A stretch of DNA of 64,000 bases, from the NCBI RefSeq assembly GCF_900142515.1, contig NZ_FRBC01000001.1, positions 70,115-134,114 on the forward strand. Reading direction: 5' to 3'. Made by a program: the position numbers and the translations under genes. The notes beneath the pieces are model-generated. The model was not told where the DNA came from. It searched no databases and saw only the letters and a list, made by a program, of their open reading frames with translations. Source of the DNA: Pseudoselenomonas ruminantium (GTDB taxonomy: Bacteria; Bacillota; Negativicutes; Selenomonadales; Selenomonadaceae). Shown here piece after piece: positions 62,664 through 64,000 of the stretch; the first letter of the stretch is position 1; the number at the start of each line of letters is the position of its first letter.

Positions 62664-63755
62664 TTGAGAAAGATACTCATATTGGTGGGACTGGTCTTTG
62701 CCGCAGCAATCACAGGCATCTTTCTGAGCAAAGACAGTTGGACGGAGACGGACGTTACTGCTAAAACCACAAAGGTGGGCCTGCTCCTGAGCGGGAATCA
62801 TGATGACAGGAGCTATTGTCAGTCTCATTATGAAGCCATAAAATCCTTGCAGGATGACCTGAACCTGAACATCATCTGCCGGGAGAATGTCCCTAACGCA
62901 TGTTATGCAACGATTGTCGAATTGGTTCAACGGGAAGGCTGCGAAATCATCGTGGGGGCTTCTTTTGATTATGGCAGTGATATGAAGAAAGCGGCAAACG
63001 CCTTTCAGAATGTCTATTTCCTGCATGCGGGCGGCTTGGACAGGAAGGGAAATCTATCCACTTATTTTGGCCGGATGTATCAGGCACGGTATCTGTCCGG
63101 CATTGTCGCAGGGATGGAGTCCAAAACAGGCAGGATCGGTTATGTGGCAGCCTTTCCCATTGTCCAGGTCATTCGGGGAATCAATGCTTTCACCTTAGGG
63201 GCGCGCAGTGTTCGCCCTGATGCGCAGGTGTATGTGCGTTATTGCGGTTCCTGGACGGAAGATCTGCCGGCTGAGCGTGAAAGTCAGGCTCTGCTGGATA
63301 ATCATCCCATTGATGTGCTGGCCATGCACACCAATTCTCTGGCACCGAATTGGGTGGCGGAGAGAAGAGGCATATATTCCATTGGCTATAACTGGGACAA
63401 TCGGGATATGTTTTCGGATAAATACCTGACGGCCAGCGCATGGGATTGGAGCGGATATTACCGCCAGCAGATATTGGCGTGTCTGACGGGAAAATTCTAT
63501 GGAAGCAACCAATGGATTGCCATGGAAGATGGTGTCATAAAATTGGCCGATTATTCCCCGCAGGTCAGTGAGCAGACAAAAGAAGTGGTCAGAGCCGCAC
63601 AGGAACGGCTTCGGAGCCGGGAGTTTGACGTGTTTTATGGACCAATCCGGGATAACCAGGGCAGGCTCCGCGTGGAAGCGGGGGAAGCGATGTCAGATGG
63701 AGCGATGCTGAATGCATTGGACTGGTATGTGGAGGGCGTTTCTGTTGAACAGTAG
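62664..63755 (+). CDS. BMP-family (PnrA-like) substrate-binding protein, membrane-anchored
   Basis: Resembles the purine-nucleoside/BMP periplasmic binding proteins of ABC importers. TTG 62664 is preferred over TTG 62661, with AGGGGGA at 62651-62657. The ~363-residue protein has an N-terminal membrane segment (about 4-22) and no lipobox Cys, then VGLLLSGNHDDRSYCQSHYEA, EIIVGASFDYGSDM, FGRMYQARYLSGIVAGM and GIYSIGYNWDN, the layout of BMP proteins. A non-lipoprotein anchor is unusual for this family in low-GC relatives. It overlaps the next gene, which is similar, by 11 bases. Confidence 0.8.
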   Translation: MRKILILVGLVFAAAITGIFLSKDSWTETDVTAKTTKVGLLLSGNHDDRSYCQSHYEAIKSLQDDLNLNIICRENVPNACYATIVELVQREGCEIIVGASFDYGSDMKKAANAFQNVYFLHAGGLDRKGNLSTYFGRMYQARYLSGIVAGMESKTGRIGYVAAFPIVQVIRGINAFTLGARSVRPDAQVYVRYCGSWTEDLPAERESQALLDNHPIDVLAMHTNSLAPNWVAERRGIYSIGYNWDNRDMFSDKYLTASAWDWSGYYRQQILACLTGKFYGSNQWIAMEDGVIKLADYSPQVSEQTKEVVRAAQERLRSREFDVFYGPIRDNQGRLRVEAGEAMSDGAMLNALDWYVEGVSVEQ

Positions 63756-64000
63756 AGCATGGAAACAGAGTAGGATTCCCCTGCTGCTGGTGGCGTTCAT
63801 GGTCATGGCTATCATTGGCGTGATCCAGAGCTTCCGGCTGCCCAGTGAGGAGCGTCAGGTTACTGTCGGCGTGATCCTGGCCAGTTCGCTGGCCGATAGA
63901 GGCTGGAATGAAGGCCATTACAGCAGTCTGCTGCATGCCTGTCAGGGGCACGGCTGCAGGCTTATCCTGCGTGAATTTGTGCCGGAAAAGCAAAGTGAGC
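63745..64000 (+). CDS. Second BMP-like protein, cut by window end
   Basis: TTG 63745 has GGAGGGC at 63731-63737 and the frame stays open to the window edge (about 85 residues visible). It begins with a membrane segment (IPLLLVAFMVMAIIGVI) and then QVTVGVILASSLADRGWNEGHYSSLLHAC, matching the start of the preceding BMP-like protein (KVGLLLSGNHDDRSYCQSHYEA). Probably a tandem paralogue; the rest, perhaps including a signalling domain, lies outside. The tight overlap suggests a shared operon and function. Confidence 0.7.
   Translation, partial: MNSRAWKQSRIPLLLVAFMVMAIIGVIQSFRLPSEERQVTVGVILASSLADRGWNEGHYSSLLHACQGHGCRLILREFVPEKQSE

Noticed and set aside
1-64000. CRISPR array or prophage
   Set aside because: No regularly spaced repeat-spacer pattern, Cas-like protein or phage structural gene was seen.

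Overview
The window reads as chromosome of a motile Negativicutes bacterium, most likely Selenomonas or a close relative. The pointers are moderate-to-high GC coding, Gram-negative outer-membrane remnants next to Firmicutes-type regulation (glmS ribozyme, c-di-AMP riboswitch, PRD-type MtlR, long HPF, DeoR), CsaB-linked envelope genes, flagellin-modification genes and many chemoreceptors. The genus call is inference from gene content; no database was searched.

Layout. 1-3 kb: end of a thiamine-thiazole operon (thiH, tenI, thiF), then serine O-acetyltransferase. 3.1-3.9 kb: decayed outer-membrane/secretion gene. 4-6.4 kb: lone dhaL, gltX and two tRNA-Glu genes. 6.4-7.0 kb: a MITE-like element. 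7.1-11.6 kb: probable flagellin-modification cluster (degenerate methyltransferase-like protein, glycosyltransferase, FliB, GT41/OGT-like enzyme). 11.7-15.9 kb: zinc-ribbon protein, a polar amino-acid ABC transporter split by a second copy of the element, a cold-shock protein and HPF. 15.9-21.9 kb: an IS1182-type transposase remnant and a GC-rich cassette of one non-ribosomal peptide synthetase (A-T-C) plus a MATE exporter, bracketed by identical 45-bp hairpin repeats. 22-34 kb: signalling island with three chemoreceptors, two tandem fusions of an APC-type permease to a histidine kinase, and a CheB whose receiver lacks the phospho-acceptor Asp. 34-42 kb: secA, prfB and an envelope operon (DUF2993, DUF5693, csaB). 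42-50 kb: a fourth chemoreceptor, a DeoR regulator, rpsT, lepA, hemW, a polysaccharide deacetylase, a serine hydrolase and tRNA-Leu. 50-53.7 kb: a 203-bp palindromic element, an AT-rich secreted protein of unknown function, and glmS behind its ribozyme. 53.8-59.1 kb: mannitol operon mtlR-mtlA-mtlD with an internal terminator. 59.3-64 kb: glf, rnpB, a c-di-AMP riboswitch before an NlpC/P60 hydrolase, a possible 25-residue membrane peptide, folB and two overlapping BMP-type binding proteins, the second cut by the window edge.

The two best candidates for undescribed biology are the permease-histidine kinase pair (one partner with an intact kinase core and a cysteine cluster, the other with a degenerate ATP-binding domain) beside a phosphorylation-blind CheB, and the repeat-bracketed NRPS-MATE cassette. 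Further structure not explained by genes: a MITE-like family with 10-bp terminal inverted repeats, a recurrent terminator hairpin sharing the core GGGCTGTTGCA, and the large palindrome after tRNA-Leu.
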